Shown here: positions 16,648 to 26,020 of the stretch, piece after piece
Layout: each line of letters opens with the position of its first letter
How positions within the stretch are numbered: position 1 is the stretch's first letter
Assembly: GCF_002086275.1 (NCBI RefSeq)
Contig: NZ_MVHT01000047.1
Coordinates: 1-48,988, forward strand
From: Mycobacterium intermedium
GTDB taxonomy: Bacteria > Actinomycetota > Actinomycetes > Mycobacteriales > Mycobacteriaceae
Direction of reading: 5' to 3'
DNA: 48,988 nt
Position numbers and translations under genes: made by a program
Notes under the pieces: model-generated
Told to the model about the DNA's origin: nothing
Seen by the model: the letters and a program-made list of their open reading frames with translations, nothing else
The model's database searches: none

Positions 16648-18111
16648 GTGAGCGAGACCTTGCGCTACGCGTTGATCATCTTGTTCTGCAGCGCCGTCGG
16701 TCTGGTCGCGGTATTGGCGAACCGCCTCACTGAGCGGGTGAAGGTCCCGGTCGCCCTGCTCGTGCTGGTCGGAGCGGCGGTGGCAGTGAAGGTGATGCCC
16801 GAGATCCAGCCGCCGGCCGAGCGGACGGTGGAGCGACTGTTGACCGTCGCGCTGGTGTTGGTGTTGTTCGACGGCGGAATGCACATCGGGCAGAAGCGTT
16901 TTCGCGAGGCCGTCGCCCCCATTCTGTCGGTCGGTGTCATCGGCACCTTCCTCACCGCCGCCGGCGCGACGCTGATGCTCCACTACGCGTGCGGAATCGA
17001 CTGGTACCCAGCGGTTCTCGTCGCTACGGCGGTGGCCCCCACCGACCCGGCCGTCGTCTTCTCCGTGCTGGGCAAACGGGAGATCGCCGGACGCAGCAGC
17101 ACAATTCTGGAGGGGGAGTCCGGCGCCAACGATCCCGTGGGTATCTCCCTGATGACCAGCCTGATCGCCGCCGGTGGCTTCACCGCGGCCGGCTTCGCCG
17201 GCGTGGGAACGCAATTCGCGCTGCAGATGCTGGTCGGGGCGGCCGTCGGGTTGCTCGGCGGGCGCGCCCTGCTGGTGTTCATGCGCCGAGTGGCCCTGCC
17301 CAGCGAAGGCCTCTACCCACTGCGAACGCTGGCTTGCTGCCTGATGCTGTACGGCATCGCCACGCTCGCCCACGGCTCCGGATTCCTGGCGGTGTTCGCC
17401 GCCGGCATCGTGATCGGCGACGCTCGCGCGCCCTTCCATCCTGAGATCAAACGCTTCCACGGGGCGCTGGCCGGTTTGGCCGAGATCGTTGCCTTCGCCG
17501 TCTTGGGTTTGACGGTAGACCTGCGCGTGCTCGCCCATCCCGACGTCTGGATTCCCGGAGTGGCCCTCGGCGTCGCCCTGACGGTACTGATTCGGCCGGT
17601 AGCGGTCGGCGCCAGCCTCATCGGTGTGGACCTACGGCGAAACGAACGCGCCTTCATCCTCTTCGCGGGCCTCAAAGGTGCGGTGCCGATCTTGCTGGGC
17701 GAGTTCTTGCGCGCCGCCCACATCGCCGACGCCGAACGCCTCTACGGCATCGTGGTCGTCGTCGTCATCTACAGCGTGCTGGTCCAGGCCACCGCGGTGC
17801 CTGGTGTTGCCCAACTCTTGCGCCTGCCGATGCGCACCGTGGAAACCCAGCCGTGGGCGGTCGGCGTCCGGCTCGCGGACGAGCCCGACGGGGTGCACCG
17901 ATTCAGCGTCGCCTCGGGGTCCTTCGCAGATGGTTGCTCCGTTGCGGGTCTCGGTGACCGAGTCGGCGACATCTGGGTGAGCATTGTGGTGCGCACCACC
18001 GGCCTGGTGCCGGTGCGGGGGGACACCGAATTTCAACCCGGGGACGAGGTCGTCGTCCTGGCCGACCCCGAGCTTCACGGCACCCTCGCCGAATTGTTCG
18101 GCGCTGGGTAG
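16648..18111 (+). CDS. Cation/proton antiporter (NhaP2/CvrA-type) with TrkA-C domain
   Basis: 487 aa. About 12 membrane helices of the CPA1 family with the active-site motifs APTDPAVVFS and GESGANDPVGI (ND pair), followed from about residue 405 by a cytosolic RCK_C/TrkA-C domain (VRGDTEFQPGDEVVVLAD). Antiporters of this layout export K+ (or Na+) in exchange for protons. GTG start at 16648. At this point M. tuberculosis has an ABC transporter and arsenic-type genes instead, so this locus differs between species. Confidence 0.88.
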   Translation: MSETLRYALIILFCSAVGLVAVLANRLTERVKVPVALLVLVGAAVAVKVMPEIQPPAERTVERLLTVALVLVLFDGGMHIGQKRFREAVAPILSVGVIGTFLTAAGATLMLHYACGIDWYPAVLVATAVAPTDPAVVFSVLGKREIAGRSSTILEGESGANDPVGISLMTSLIAAGGFTAAGFAGVGTQFALQMLVGAAVGLLGGRALLVFMRRVALPSEGLYPLRTLACCLMLYGIATLAHGSGFLAVFAAGIVIGDARAPFHPEIKRFHGALAGLAEIVAFAVLGLTVDLRVLAHPDVWIPGVALGVALTVLIRPVAVGASLIGVDLRRNERAFILFAGLKGAVPILLGEFLRAAHIADAERLYGIVVVVVIYSVLVQATAVPGVAQLLRLPMRTVETQPWAVGVRLADEPDGVHRFSVASGSFADGCSVAGLGDRVGDIWVSIVVRTTGLVPVRGDTEFQPGDEVVVLADPELHGTLAELFGAG

Positions 18112-18146
18112 CGGTCTTACTTCCGCGCGTTCCGTAGACTGGCCTG

Positions 18147-20075
18147 ATGCTGGAACAGATCCGCGGGCCTGCTGATCTGCAGCACCTTTCCCAAGCGCAG
18201 CTTCGTGACCTGGCGCAAGAGATTCGGGAGTTCCTGATCCACAAGGTGGCCGCCACCGGTGGGCACCTGGGACCGAACCTCGGTGTGGTCGAGCTGACGC
18301 TGGCGCTGCACCGGGTATTCGATTCGCCGCACGATCCGATCATCTTCGACACCGGCCACCAGGCCTATGTCCACAAGATGCTGACCGGGCGTGCCCAGGA
18401 ATTCGAAGGCCTGCGGAAAAGGGGTGGTCTGTCGGGATACCCGTCGCGCGCCGAGAGCGAGCACGACTGGGTGGAGTCGAGCCATGCCAGCGCCGCACTG
18501 TCGTATGCCGACGGCCTGGCAAAGGCGTTCGAGCTGACCGGGCACCGCAACCGGCACGTGGTGGCGGTGGTTGGTGACGGTGCGCTCACCGGCGGAATGT
18601 GCTGGGAGGCGTTGAACAACATCGCTGGGTCGCACCGGCCGGTGATCATCGTGGTGAACGACAACGGGCGCAGCTACGCGCCGACCATCGGCGGTGTCGC
18701 CGACCACCTGGCCACGCTGCGGCTGCAGCCGGCCTACGAACATTTGCTGGAGCGCAGCCGCAACATCATGCGCTCGGTGCCGCTGGTCGGCAAGGCCACC
18801 TACCGCTTCATGCACAGCGTGAAGGCGGGCATCAAGGATTCCCTGTCGCCGCAGCTGCTGTTCACCGACCTCGGGCTCAAGTACGTCGGCCCGGTCGACG
18901 GTCACGACGAACGCGCGGTGGAGGTCGCCCTGCGCAGCGCCCGTGGCTTCGGCGCCCCGGTGATCGTGCATGTCGTCACGCGCAAGGGGATGGGTTACCC
19001 GCCCGCCGAGGCCGACGAGGCCGAACAGATGCACTCCACGGTTCCGATCAATCCCGCCACCGGCATTGCCACCAAGGTGGCCGGCCCGGGCTGGACCAGC
19101 ACGTTCGCCGAGGCGCTGATCGCCTACGGCCGCCAGCGCCGCGACATCGTGGCCATCACCGCGGCCATGCCCGGCCCCACCGGTTTGTCGGCCTTCGGGG
19201 AGGCGTTCCCGGATCGGCTGTTCGATGTCGGTATCGCCGAGCAACATGCCATGACGTCGGCGGCCGGCCTGGCCATGGGTGGGATGCATCCGGTGGTCGC
19301 GATCTATTCGACCTTCCTGAACCGGGCGTTCGACCAGATCATGATGGACGTTGCACTGCACAAACTTCCCGTCACCATGGTGCTCGACCGCGCGGGTGTC
19401 ACCGGTTCCGACGGCCCCAGCCACAACGGCATGTGGGACTTGTCGATGCTCGGCATCGTGCCCGGTATTCGAGTGGCCGCACCCCGCGACGGCACGCGGC
19501 TACGCGAGGAACTCGGCGAGGCGCTCGACGTCAACGACGGCCCGACGGCGTTGCGGTTCCCCAAGGGGGACGTGGGCGAAGACATTCCGGCCGTGGAGCG
19601 ACGTGGCGAGGGGCTGACGGCGCTCGACGTACTGGCGGTGCCGGCGGCGGGTCTGAACCACGATGTGCTGCTGGTTGCGGTCGGTGCCTTTGCTCCGATG
19701 GCGCTCGCGGTGGCCAAGCGGCTGCACAACCAGGGCATCGGAGTGACGGTGATCGACCCCCGCTGGGTGCTGCCGGTTTCCGACGGGGTGCGCGAACTTG
19801 CGGTGCAGCACAAGTTGGTGGTGACGCTGGAAGACAACGGCGTCAACGGCGGGGTGGGTTCGGCGGTGTCGGCCGCGCTACGGCGCGCGGAGATCGACGT
19901 GCCCTGCCGAGACGTGGGTCTGCCGCAGGAGTTCTACGAGCATGCGTCGCGTGGTGAGGTGCTGGCCGACCTCGGACTGACGGACCAGGACGTGGCCCGT
20001 CGGATTACCGGGTGGGTCGCCGCGCTGGGCGCCGCCACTCCGAGCGAGTCGGAGATCAGCGAGCGTCTGGACTAG
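18147..20075 (+). CDS. dxs: 1-deoxy-D-xylulose-5-phosphate synthase
   Basis: 642 aa. First enzyme of the MEP isoprenoid pathway: pyruvate plus glyceraldehyde-3-phosphate gives DXP, using thiamine diphosphate. The TPP-binding signature VVGDGALTGGMCWEALNN lies near residue 146, the HQAYVHKMLTGR region near 70, the transketolase-type pyrimidine domain with DVGIAEQHA near 365 and a C-terminal transketolase domain. ATG start at 18147. The last 20 bases overlap the convergent RNase D gene. Isoprenoid units supply polyprenyl phosphate carriers for the cell wall, including the donor used by AftC. Confidence 0.97.
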   Translation: MLEQIRGPADLQHLSQAQLRDLAQEIREFLIHKVAATGGHLGPNLGVVELTLALHRVFDSPHDPIIFDTGHQAYVHKMLTGRAQEFEGLRKRGGLSGYPSRAESEHDWVESSHASAALSYADGLAKAFELTGHRNRHVVAVVGDGALTGGMCWEALNNIAGSHRPVIIVVNDNGRSYAPTIGGVADHLATLRLQPAYEHLLERSRNIMRSVPLVGKATYRFMHSVKAGIKDSLSPQLLFTDLGLKYVGPVDGHDERAVEVALRSARGFGAPVIVHVVTRKGMGYPPAEADEAEQMHSTVPINPATGIATKVAGPGWTSTFAEALIAYGRQRRDIVAITAAMPGPTGLSAFGEAFPDRLFDVGIAEQHAMTSAAGLAMGGMHPVVAIYSTFLNRAFDQIMMDVALHKLPVTMVLDRAGVTGSDGPSHNGMWDLSMLGIVPGIRVAAPRDGTRLREELGEALDVNDGPTALRFPKGDVGEDIPAVERRGEGLTALDVLAVPAAGLNHDVLLVAVGAFAPMALAVAKRLHNQGIGVTVIDPRWVLPVSDGVRELAVQHKLVVTLEDNGVNGGVGSAVSAALRRAEIDVPCRDVGLPQEFYEHASRGEVLADLGLTDQDVARRITGWVAALGAATPSESEISERLD

Positions 20076-21366
20076 GGTCGGCGGTCTGCCGCTCGGCGTT
20101 CGGCGGCACCTGCGCCCGCGCTAGGGCCCGGGCCAGCGCCGTCACCACGAGTTCGCGCTGCCACGCCCGTGCCTGACCGGCGCGCAGCTGTTCTTCGACA
20201 GCACTCACCGGATCTGCTGGGTCCTCCCACTCCCAACACAGCCGTCGCACCAGTTCGGGCGACAGCAGGTTTTCCGTCGGCACCTTCACCCGCTGCGACA
20301 CCTCGGCCAATGCGGCCCGAGCCGCTTCCAGGCGCGCCGCGGCCTCCGGTTTGCGGCGGGTCCAGCGTGCCGGCGGCGGTGGTCCGTTGGACGTGTCGGA
20401 CACTTCGGGCAGGTCCTGGTTGTCCCGGGCCGCTTCTAGGGCGGCCAGCCACATCGAGGCGTTGCGGCGCTGGTTACGCCCGCCGAACACCGGCAACGCG
20501 ACGAGGTCGTCCACCGTTTTCGGGTCCTCGATGGCGGCGTCGATGATGGCCGAGTCGGGCAGGATGCGTCGCGGCGCGATGTCGCGGCGCTGGGCGATCG
20601 TGTCGCGCACCGTCCACAACTCGCGAACCGCCGCCAGACCCCGCCGGTCACGGACCCGGTGGATGCCCGAGGTGCGCCGCCAGCGCTCCCGCCGCGACGC
20701 GGCCGACGGCGTCCTGGTCTCGTATTCCCGCAGATACTCGAATTCTTGTGCGGCCCAATCGGTTTTGCCCTGTTCAGCGAGCACCGCGGAGATCGCCGCG
20801 CGCAATTCGATGAGCAGTTCCACGTCCAGCGCGGCGTAGTTGAGCCAGTCGCGCGGCAGGGGACGCTTGGACCAGTCCGCCGCGCCGTGCCCCTTGACCA
20901 AGCCCTGACCCAACAGGCGCTGGACCATGGTGGCCAGGTTCACCCGGTCGAAGCCGGCCAACCGCCCGGCGAGCTCGGTGTCGTACAGCGCGGACGGTCG
21001 CATGCCTACCTCGGCCAGGCAGGGCAGATCCTGATCCGCCGAATGCAGGATCCATTCGTCCGTGCCGAGCACCTCGGCGACCGGTCGCAGCACGGTCAGC
21101 GGGTCGCCGCCGTGGCTGACCGGGTCGATGAGCACGGTGCCGGCGCCGGCGCGTCGGACCTGGATCAGGTAGGCGCGGTTGGAGTAGCGGAAACCCGATG
21201 CCCGCTCGGCATCGACGGCGAACGGTCCGCTACCGCGGTCCAACTGCTCGGCCGCCGCCTCGATCTGGCGCGCGGACACCGACAACTCCGGCAGTCCCTC
21301 CGCCGGATGCAGCAGCGGCACGTGCTCCGGCTCCGCGCCGCCCTGCGACTCTGCCTCAGGGCACAT
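20056..21366 (-). CDS. Ribonuclease D family 3'-5' exonuclease
   Basis: 436 aa. A DEDD-type exonuclease domain: FAVDAERASGFRYSNR (DE), the HSADQDLPCLAEVG region (D), and LNYAALDVELLIEL (YxxxD). One or two HRDC-like helical domains follow (about residues 215-300). Role: 3' end trimming of tRNA or other stable RNA. The start is ATG 21366, overlapping the end of DUF3000 by a few bases; the frame is open upstream over that gene but not used. Orthologous to Rv2681. Its 3' end overlaps dxs tail to tail by 20 bases. Confidence 0.93.
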   Translation of the reverse strand: MCPEAESQGGAEPEHVPLLHPAEGLPELSVSARQIEAAAEQLDRGSGPFAVDAERASGFRYSNRAYLIQVRRAGAGTVLIDPVSHGGDPLTVLRPVAEVLGTDEWILHSADQDLPCLAEVGMRPSALYDTELAGRLAGFDRVNLATMVQRLLGQGLVKGHGAADWSKRPLPRDWLNYAALDVELLIELRAAISAVLAEQGKTDWAAQEFEYLREYETRTPSAASRRERWRRTSGIHRVRDRRGLAAVRELWTVRDTIAQRRDIAPRRILPDSAIIDAAIEDPKTVDDLVALPVFGGRNQRRNASMWLAALEAARDNQDLPEVSDTSNGPPPPARWTRRKPEAAARLEAARAALAEVSQRVKVPTENLLSPELVRRLCWEWEDPADPVSAVEEQLRAGQARAWQRELVVTALARALARAQVPPNAERQTADPSPDAR

Positions 21367-21367
21367 A

Positions 21368-21949
21368 TCAGGCGCGTGACCGGGAGCCCAAGTCGATGAC
21401 CCCAGCGGGAGGCAGACCCGCCGCGTGCTCCAGGACGTCGCAGAACGCTTCGACGTGGCTGCCGACATCGGGTTCGGTCGCCGTCCATGAAGCACGAAGC
21501 TCGAGTTGGTGGGCGCGCGGCGGGCCGGAGATGTCGCCGTAGCGCACCGAGGTGGTTGCGGTGACGGTGCCGCCCAGGGCGGTCATGTGGTTGGTCCGTG
21601 CGTCCAGCGCTTCGACCAGCCAACTCCATGCGACTTCGGGCAGCAGCGGGTCGACGGCTTCGTGCGAATCCAGGTCGGCTTGCACGTAGGCGACCAAGCG
21701 GATGGTGCCGTCCCATGCGTCGGAACCCTCCGGGTCGTACAACAGGATCAGCCGGCCGAACGCGTCGCCGTCGGACAACTCCGGCACGGTGTCCTGATCC
21801 GGGTGTTTGATCTCGGCACCCAAGGCGTAGCTGTACGGGGCCAGCCGCTGAGGTGGTCGAATGGGGCCGAGCTCGATTTCCGGGCGCACGGTGACGGCGT
21901 TCATCGCCGCTACCGCCTCACGGAAAGGCGTCGGTTCGGCTGAGGTCAC
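21368..21949 (-). CDS. DUF3000 family protein
   Basis: 193 aa, soluble, orthologous by position and size to Rv2680; function unknown. The conserved region includes ELGPIRPPQRLAPYSYALGA and GRLILLYDPEGSDAWDGTIR. GTG start at 21949 with AAGGAG eight bases upstream. It lies immediately before the RNase D gene, whose ATG is about two bases past this stop, so the pair is probably one transcript. Confidence 0.88.
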   Translation of the reverse strand: MTSAEPTPFREAVAAMNAVTVRPEIELGPIRPPQRLAPYSYALGAEIKHPDQDTVPELSDGDAFGRLILLYDPEGSDAWDGTIRLVAYVQADLDSHEAVDPLLPEVAWSWLVEALDARTNHMTALGGTVTATTSVRYGDISGPPRAHQLELRASWTATEPDVGSHVEAFCDVLEHAAGLPPAGVIDLGSRSRA

Positions 21950-22045
21950 GAGGCGGCTCCTTCTTCACCGCTGCGCGCCTCCTCGGCGCGGGTCACGGTT
22001 TCGACGGTAGCCCCATCCGCCGACACGCGGGTACAGGCGCGCCGG

Positions 22046-22873
22046 TTATGCCTCGGGGGGCGCGCCAAACCTCGCCGGGCGCTTCTCGCGATGCGCGGCC
22101 AGGCCTTCCCGGACGTCGGGGCCGCCGAAACCGATGAATTCCAGGCCAAGGGACGTTTCGAAGGCGGGTCCGAACGTGCGGTACCAGTGATTCAGGCTGC
22201 GTTTGGTCCAGCGGATGGCGTCTTGGGCGCCATTGGCCAGGTTCTCGGCGAGACGGGTCGCGGTGGCCAGCACCTCGTCGTCTTCGACGCAGGTGGAGAC
22301 CAAGCCGATGCGTTCGGCTTCCTCCCCGGACAGCACCTCGCAGGTCAGCAGGTAGTACTTGGCCTTGGCCATCCCCACCAGCAGCGGCCAGCAGATGGCG
22401 GCGTGATCGCCGGCGGCGACGCCCAGTTTGGTGTGGCCGTCGATGATCTTCGCGGTCCGCCCCGCGACCGAGATGTCGGCGAGCAGTGCGACCACCAGGC
22501 CCGCGCCGACCGCCGGGCCCCTGATCGCCGACACCACCGGTTTGTCGAGGTTGACCAGGTTCATCACCAGGTCGCGGGCCTCCCGCAGGATGCGGATGCG
22601 GCCCTGGTAGTCGTTGATCGTCTCGTCGATCAGGTCGAAGCTGCCGCCGGAGGAGAAGGCCTTGCCTTCGCCGCGGACCAGCACCACCTTTACCGCGGGG
22701 TCGCGGTCGATTACCGGCCAGATGTCGGCCAGGTCCCGGTGCATCTGGGGCCCGACGGAATTCAGTCCGGGTGCGTCCAGAACCAGATTGAGCACCCCGT
22801 TGTCGGTGGTTTCACAACGCAGGCTGGGGAAGTCGTCATAGGAGACGGGCGGGATCTTCGGCGTCTTCGGCAT
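22046..22873 (-). CDS. echA15: Enoyl-CoA hydratase/isomerase family protein
   Basis: 275 aa, crotonase fold. Oxyanion-hole segments are VRGEGKAFSSGGSFDLID (about residues 65-82) and IRGPAVGAGLVVALLADIS (about 118-136). At the two positions that carry the catalytic Glu pair in classical hydratases I see no clear Glu, so the reaction may be isomerisation or another crotonase chemistry. Orthologous to Rv2679. ATG 22873; it is divergent from hemE, with 53 bases between starts. Confidence 0.9.
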   Translation of the reverse strand: MPKTPKIPPVSYDDFPSLRCETTDNGVLNLVLDAPGLNSVGPQMHRDLADIWPVIDRDPAVKVVLVRGEGKAFSSGGSFDLIDETINDYQGRIRILREARDLVMNLVNLDKPVVSAIRGPAVGAGLVVALLADISVAGRTAKIIDGHTKLGVAAGDHAAICWPLLVGMAKAKYYLLTCEVLSGEEAERIGLVSTCVEDDEVLATATRLAENLANGAQDAIRWTKRSLNHWYRTFGPAFETSLGLEFIGFGGPDVREGLAAHREKRPARFGAPPEA

Positions 22874-22926
22874 CGGAGGTGATGTTACGCAAGCGCGTAT
22901 CCGCGCCCGTGGCAGCATTGACACCG

Positions 22927-23976
22927 ATGAATACCCGTCGCGAGCTTGACCAGTCTCCGTATCTGGCAGCGGTTGCCGGCCGCAAGCCCAGCCGCGTGCC
23001 GGTGTGGTTCATGCGTCAGGCCGGCCGTTCGCTGCCCGAATACCGAGCTCTGCGTGAACACCACACCATGCTGGGCGCGTGTTTCCAGCCGGAAGTGGCC
23101 TGCGAGATCACGTTGCAGCCGATTCGCCGCTACGGCGTCGATGCGGCGATCCTGTTCTCCGACATCGTGGTGCCGCTGCGCGCCGCCGGTATCGACCTGG
23201 ACATCGTCGCGGACGTCGGGCCGGTTATCGCGCACCCGGTGCGGACCGCGTCCGACATCGATGCGATCAAACCCCTTGACCCCGAAGCGATTACGCCGAT
23301 CCTGTCGGCTGTCACGCTGTTGGTGGCCGAGTTGGGCGAGGTTCCGCTGATCGGTTTCGCCGGGGCGCCGTTCACGCTGGCGTCGTACCTGGTCGAGGGC
23401 GGGCCGAGCCGCCATCACGCCCGCACGAAGGCGATGATGCTGGCCGCGACGGGGGACTGGCATGCGCTGATGACCAAGCTCACCGACCTGACCATCGCGT
23501 TCCTGCGCGGCCAGATCGAGGCCGGGGTGGACGCGATTCAACTCTTCGACTCGTGGGCGGGGACGCTGTCGCTGTCCGACTATCGGCAGTACGTGCTGCC
23601 GCACAGCTCGCGGATTTTCGGCGCGCTAGCCGAGTACGGGGTGCCCATGACGCACTTCGGCGTCGGCACCGCTGAGTTGTTGGGGGTCATGTCAGAAGCG
23701 GGCGCAACCGTCGTCGGCGTCGACTGGCGCACCTCGCTGAGCGACGCCGCGACCAGGGTCGCCCCCGGCACGGCGCTGCAGGGCAACCTCGATCCGGTCG
23801 TGGTGCTGGCCGGCTGGGAGGTGGTGGAGAAAGCGGCCCGTGCGGTGGTGGACGACGGACGTCGCGCTGTCGACGCCGGCGCGACCGGGCACGTGTTCAA
23901 CCTCGGTCATGGGGTGCTGCCGGAGACGGACCCTGGTGTGTTGACCGATCTGGTGGCGCTGGTCCACTCGCTATGA
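22927..23976 (+). CDS. hemE: Uroporphyrinogen III decarboxylase
   Basis: 349 aa, making coproporphyrinogen III. Family signatures VPVWFMRQAGRSLPEYR near residue 24, the substrate Asp in ILFSDI (about 78), and GFAGAPFTLASYLVEGG (about 145). I chose ATG 22927 because it aligns with the known N-terminus (RRxLxQSPYLAAV); an earlier ATG at 22879 would run into the divergent echA15 promoter. Its TGA overlaps the hemY ATG (ATGA), the start of a closely packed haem operon. Confidence 0.96.
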   Translation: MNTRRELDQSPYLAAVAGRKPSRVPVWFMRQAGRSLPEYRALREHHTMLGACFQPEVACEITLQPIRRYGVDAAILFSDIVVPLRAAGIDLDIVADVGPVIAHPVRTASDIDAIKPLDPEAITPILSAVTLLVAELGEVPLIGFAGAPFTLASYLVEGGPSRHHARTKAMMLAATGDWHALMTKLTDLTIAFLRGQIEAGVDAIQLFDSWAGTLSLSDYRQYVLPHSSRIFGALAEYGVPMTHFGVGTAELLGVMSEAGATVVGVDWRTSLSDAATRVAPGTALQGNLDPVVVLAGWEVVEKAARAVVDDGRRAVDAGATGHVFNLGHGVLPETDPGVLTDLVALVHSL

Positions 23977-25319
23977 CGACCTCGTTCTGCATCGTCGGGG
24001 GCGGCATTTCGGGGTTGGCGGCCGCGTACCGGTTGCGGCTCGCGGCCGGTGACGACGCGCGCATAACGCTGTTCGACCCGGCGGATCGGCTCGGTGGGAT
24101 CCTGCGCACCGAGGAGGTCGGGGGGCAGCCGATGGATGTCGGCGCCGAGGCGTTCGTGCTGCGCCGACCCGAGATGCCGGCGCTGCTGGCCGAACTGGGC
24201 CTGTCGGACCTGCAGCGGACCCCCACCGGCGTCCGGCCGCTGATCTACAGCGCGGGCACGACGCATCCGTTGCCGACGGGCACGGTGATGGGAATCCCGG
24301 CGTCGGCGGAGTCCGTTGCCGGGCTTGTGGACGAGGAGACCGTGGCGCGGATCTCGTCCGAGCCCGCTCGCCCATTCAGTTGGAAACCGGGCAGCGACCC
24401 GACGGTGGCCGAGTTGGTGGCCGACCGGTTCGGCGAGCAGGTGGTGTCGAGGTCGGTGGACCCCTTGCTCAGCGGGGTCTACGCGGGTTCGGCCGCGACG
24501 ATCGGGCTGCGCGCGGCCGTGCCGAGTGTGGCGGCGGCGCTGGACCGCGGCGCCGCGAATCTGACCCAGGCGGTTCGGCAGGGGATGCCGCCCGCCAGTA
24601 ACGCGCCGATATTCGGTGCGGTGGCCGGCGGCTATCAGGTGCTGGTCGACGAACTCGTTTCGCGCAGCCGGGTGCACTGGGTTCGGGCCGCGGTCTCAGC
24701 TTTGCAACCGGGCTGGGAGTTGCGCGACGACACCGGGTCCCGTTGGGACGCCGACGCGGTGGTCCTCGCGCTCCCGGCGGCCCGGATGGCGCATCTGGTC
24801 GGCGATGTTGCGCCGGGCGCCGCGGCGGCGGCTGGGCGAGTCGTCAGTGCGTCCTCGGCGGTGGTCGCGCTGGCCGTACCCGCCGACACACCCTTCCCGC
24901 AGTGTTCGGGCGTGTTGGTGGCATCGGGTGAGCCGTTGCACGCCAAGGCGGTCACGCTGTCGTCGCGCAAGTGGGGCGGTGCAGGCGGCGGCGTGCAGCT
25001 GTTGCGATTGTCGTTCGGACGATTCGGCGACGACCTGGCGTGTCGCGCTTCCGACGACGAGTTGCTGACCTGGGCCCGGGCCGATCTGGCCGAGATATTC
25101 GGGTTCGCGGTCGATGTGGCCGACGCGCGGGTGCAGCGTTGGATCGATGCGATGCCGCAGTACGGGCCCGGGCACGCGGAACTGGTCGCGGAGTTGCGCG
25201 CCGGGCTGCCGCCGGGTCTCACCGTGGCCGGCAGCTACCTCGACGGCATCGGCGTCCCGGCGTGTGTCGGTGCGGCGGGGCGCGCGATCGAGGCGCTCGG
25301 AGTGGAAGTGGCACGATAG
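23973..25319 (+). CDS. hemY: Coproporphyrinogen III / protoporphyrinogen oxidase (HemY/CgoX)
   Basis: 448 aa. An FAD-binding GxGxxG at the N-terminus (IVGGGISGLAAAYRLR), a conserved DRLGGILRTEEVGG loop and a C-terminal FAD contact (YLDGIGVPACVGAAGRAI). In Actinobacteria, which use the coproporphyrin-dependent haem route with HemQ, this family oxidises coproporphyrinogen III to coproporphyrin III. Start ATG 23973 overlaps the hemE stop. hemQ follows after five bases. Confidence 0.94.
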   Translation: MTTSFCIVGGGISGLAAAYRLRLAAGDDARITLFDPADRLGGILRTEEVGGQPMDVGAEAFVLRRPEMPALLAELGLSDLQRTPTGVRPLIYSAGTTHPLPTGTVMGIPASAESVAGLVDEETVARISSEPARPFSWKPGSDPTVAELVADRFGEQVVSRSVDPLLSGVYAGSAATIGLRAAVPSVAAALDRGAANLTQAVRQGMPPASNAPIFGAVAGGYQVLVDELVSRSRVHWVRAAVSALQPGWELRDDTGSRWDADAVVLALPAARMAHLVGDVAPGAAAAAGRVVSASSAVVALAVPADTPFPQCSGVLVASGEPLHAKAVTLSSRKWGGAGGGVQLLRLSFGRFGDDLACRASDDELLTWARADLAEIFGFAVDVADARVQRWIDAMPQYGPGHAELVAELRAGLPPGLTVAGSYLDGIGVPACVGAAGRAIEALGVEVAR

Positions 25320-25324
25320 GTTTC

Positions 25325-26020
25325 ATGGCCAAGCTCGACTTCGACGCTCTGAACGCGACGATTCGCTACCTGATGTTCTCCGTTTTTTCGGTGCGGCCCG
25401 GTGAGCTGGGCGACCAGCGGGATGCCGTGATCGACGACACCGCCACGTTCCTCAAGCAGCAGGAAGAACGCGGCGTGGTGGTGCGCGGTCTGTATGACGT
25501 GGCGGGTCTGCGTGCGGACGCGGATTTCATGATCTGGACCCACGCCGAGCGCGTCGAGGACCTGCAAGCCACCTACGCCGACTTTCGGCGGACCACGACC
25601 CTGGGGCGGGCTTGCACGCCGGTGTGGAGCAGCGTGGCGCTGCATCGCCCGGCGGAGTTCAACAAAAGCCACATCCCGGCGTTCCTTGCCGGCGAGGAAC
25701 CCGGCGCCTACATCTGCGTGTATCCATTTGTGCGGTCCTACGAGTGGTATCTGCTGCCCGATGAGGAACGCCGCCGCATGCTCGCCGAGCACGGCATGGC
25801 CGCGCGGGAGTACAAGGACGTGCGAGCCAACACCGTGCCGGCCTTCGCGCTGGGCGACTACGAGTGGTTGCTGGCCTTCGAGGCCCCGGAATTGCACCGG
25901 ATCGTCGACCTGATGCGGGAGCTGCGGGCCACCGACGCCCGCCGGCACACCCGCGAGGAGACGCCGTTCTTCACCGGGCCGCGGGTACCGGTTGAGCAGC
26001 TGATCAACGGGCTGCCGTGA
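25325..26020 (+). CDS. hemQ: Coproheme decarboxylase HemQ (chlorite-dismutase family)
   Basis: 231 aa. It converts coproheme to haem b, the last step of the coproporphyrin-dependent route. Family features: MFSVFSVRPGEL at the N-terminus, DVAGLRADADFMIWTHA, YPFVRSYEWYLLPDEERRRM, and the EHG segment carrying the expected haem ligand His. ATG 25325. Its stop is overlapped by the GTG of the methyltransferase gene. Orthologous to Rv2676c. Confidence 0.95.
   Translation: MAKLDFDALNATIRYLMFSVFSVRPGELGDQRDAVIDDTATFLKQQEERGVVVRGLYDVAGLRADADFMIWTHAERVEDLQATYADFRRTTTLGRACTPVWSSVALHRPAEFNKSHIPAFLAGEEPGAYICVYPFVRSYEWYLLPDEERRRMLAEHGMAAREYKDVRANTVPAFALGDYEWLLAFEAPELHRIVDLMRELRATDARRHTREETPFFTGPRVPVEQLINGLP

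Noticed and set aside
14905..17538. 877-codon open frame on the minus strand
   Set aside because: It runs antisense across three well-identified plus-strand genes (permease, methyltransferase, antiporter), with His/Gln/Arg-rich low-quality composition typical of GC-rich shadow frames.
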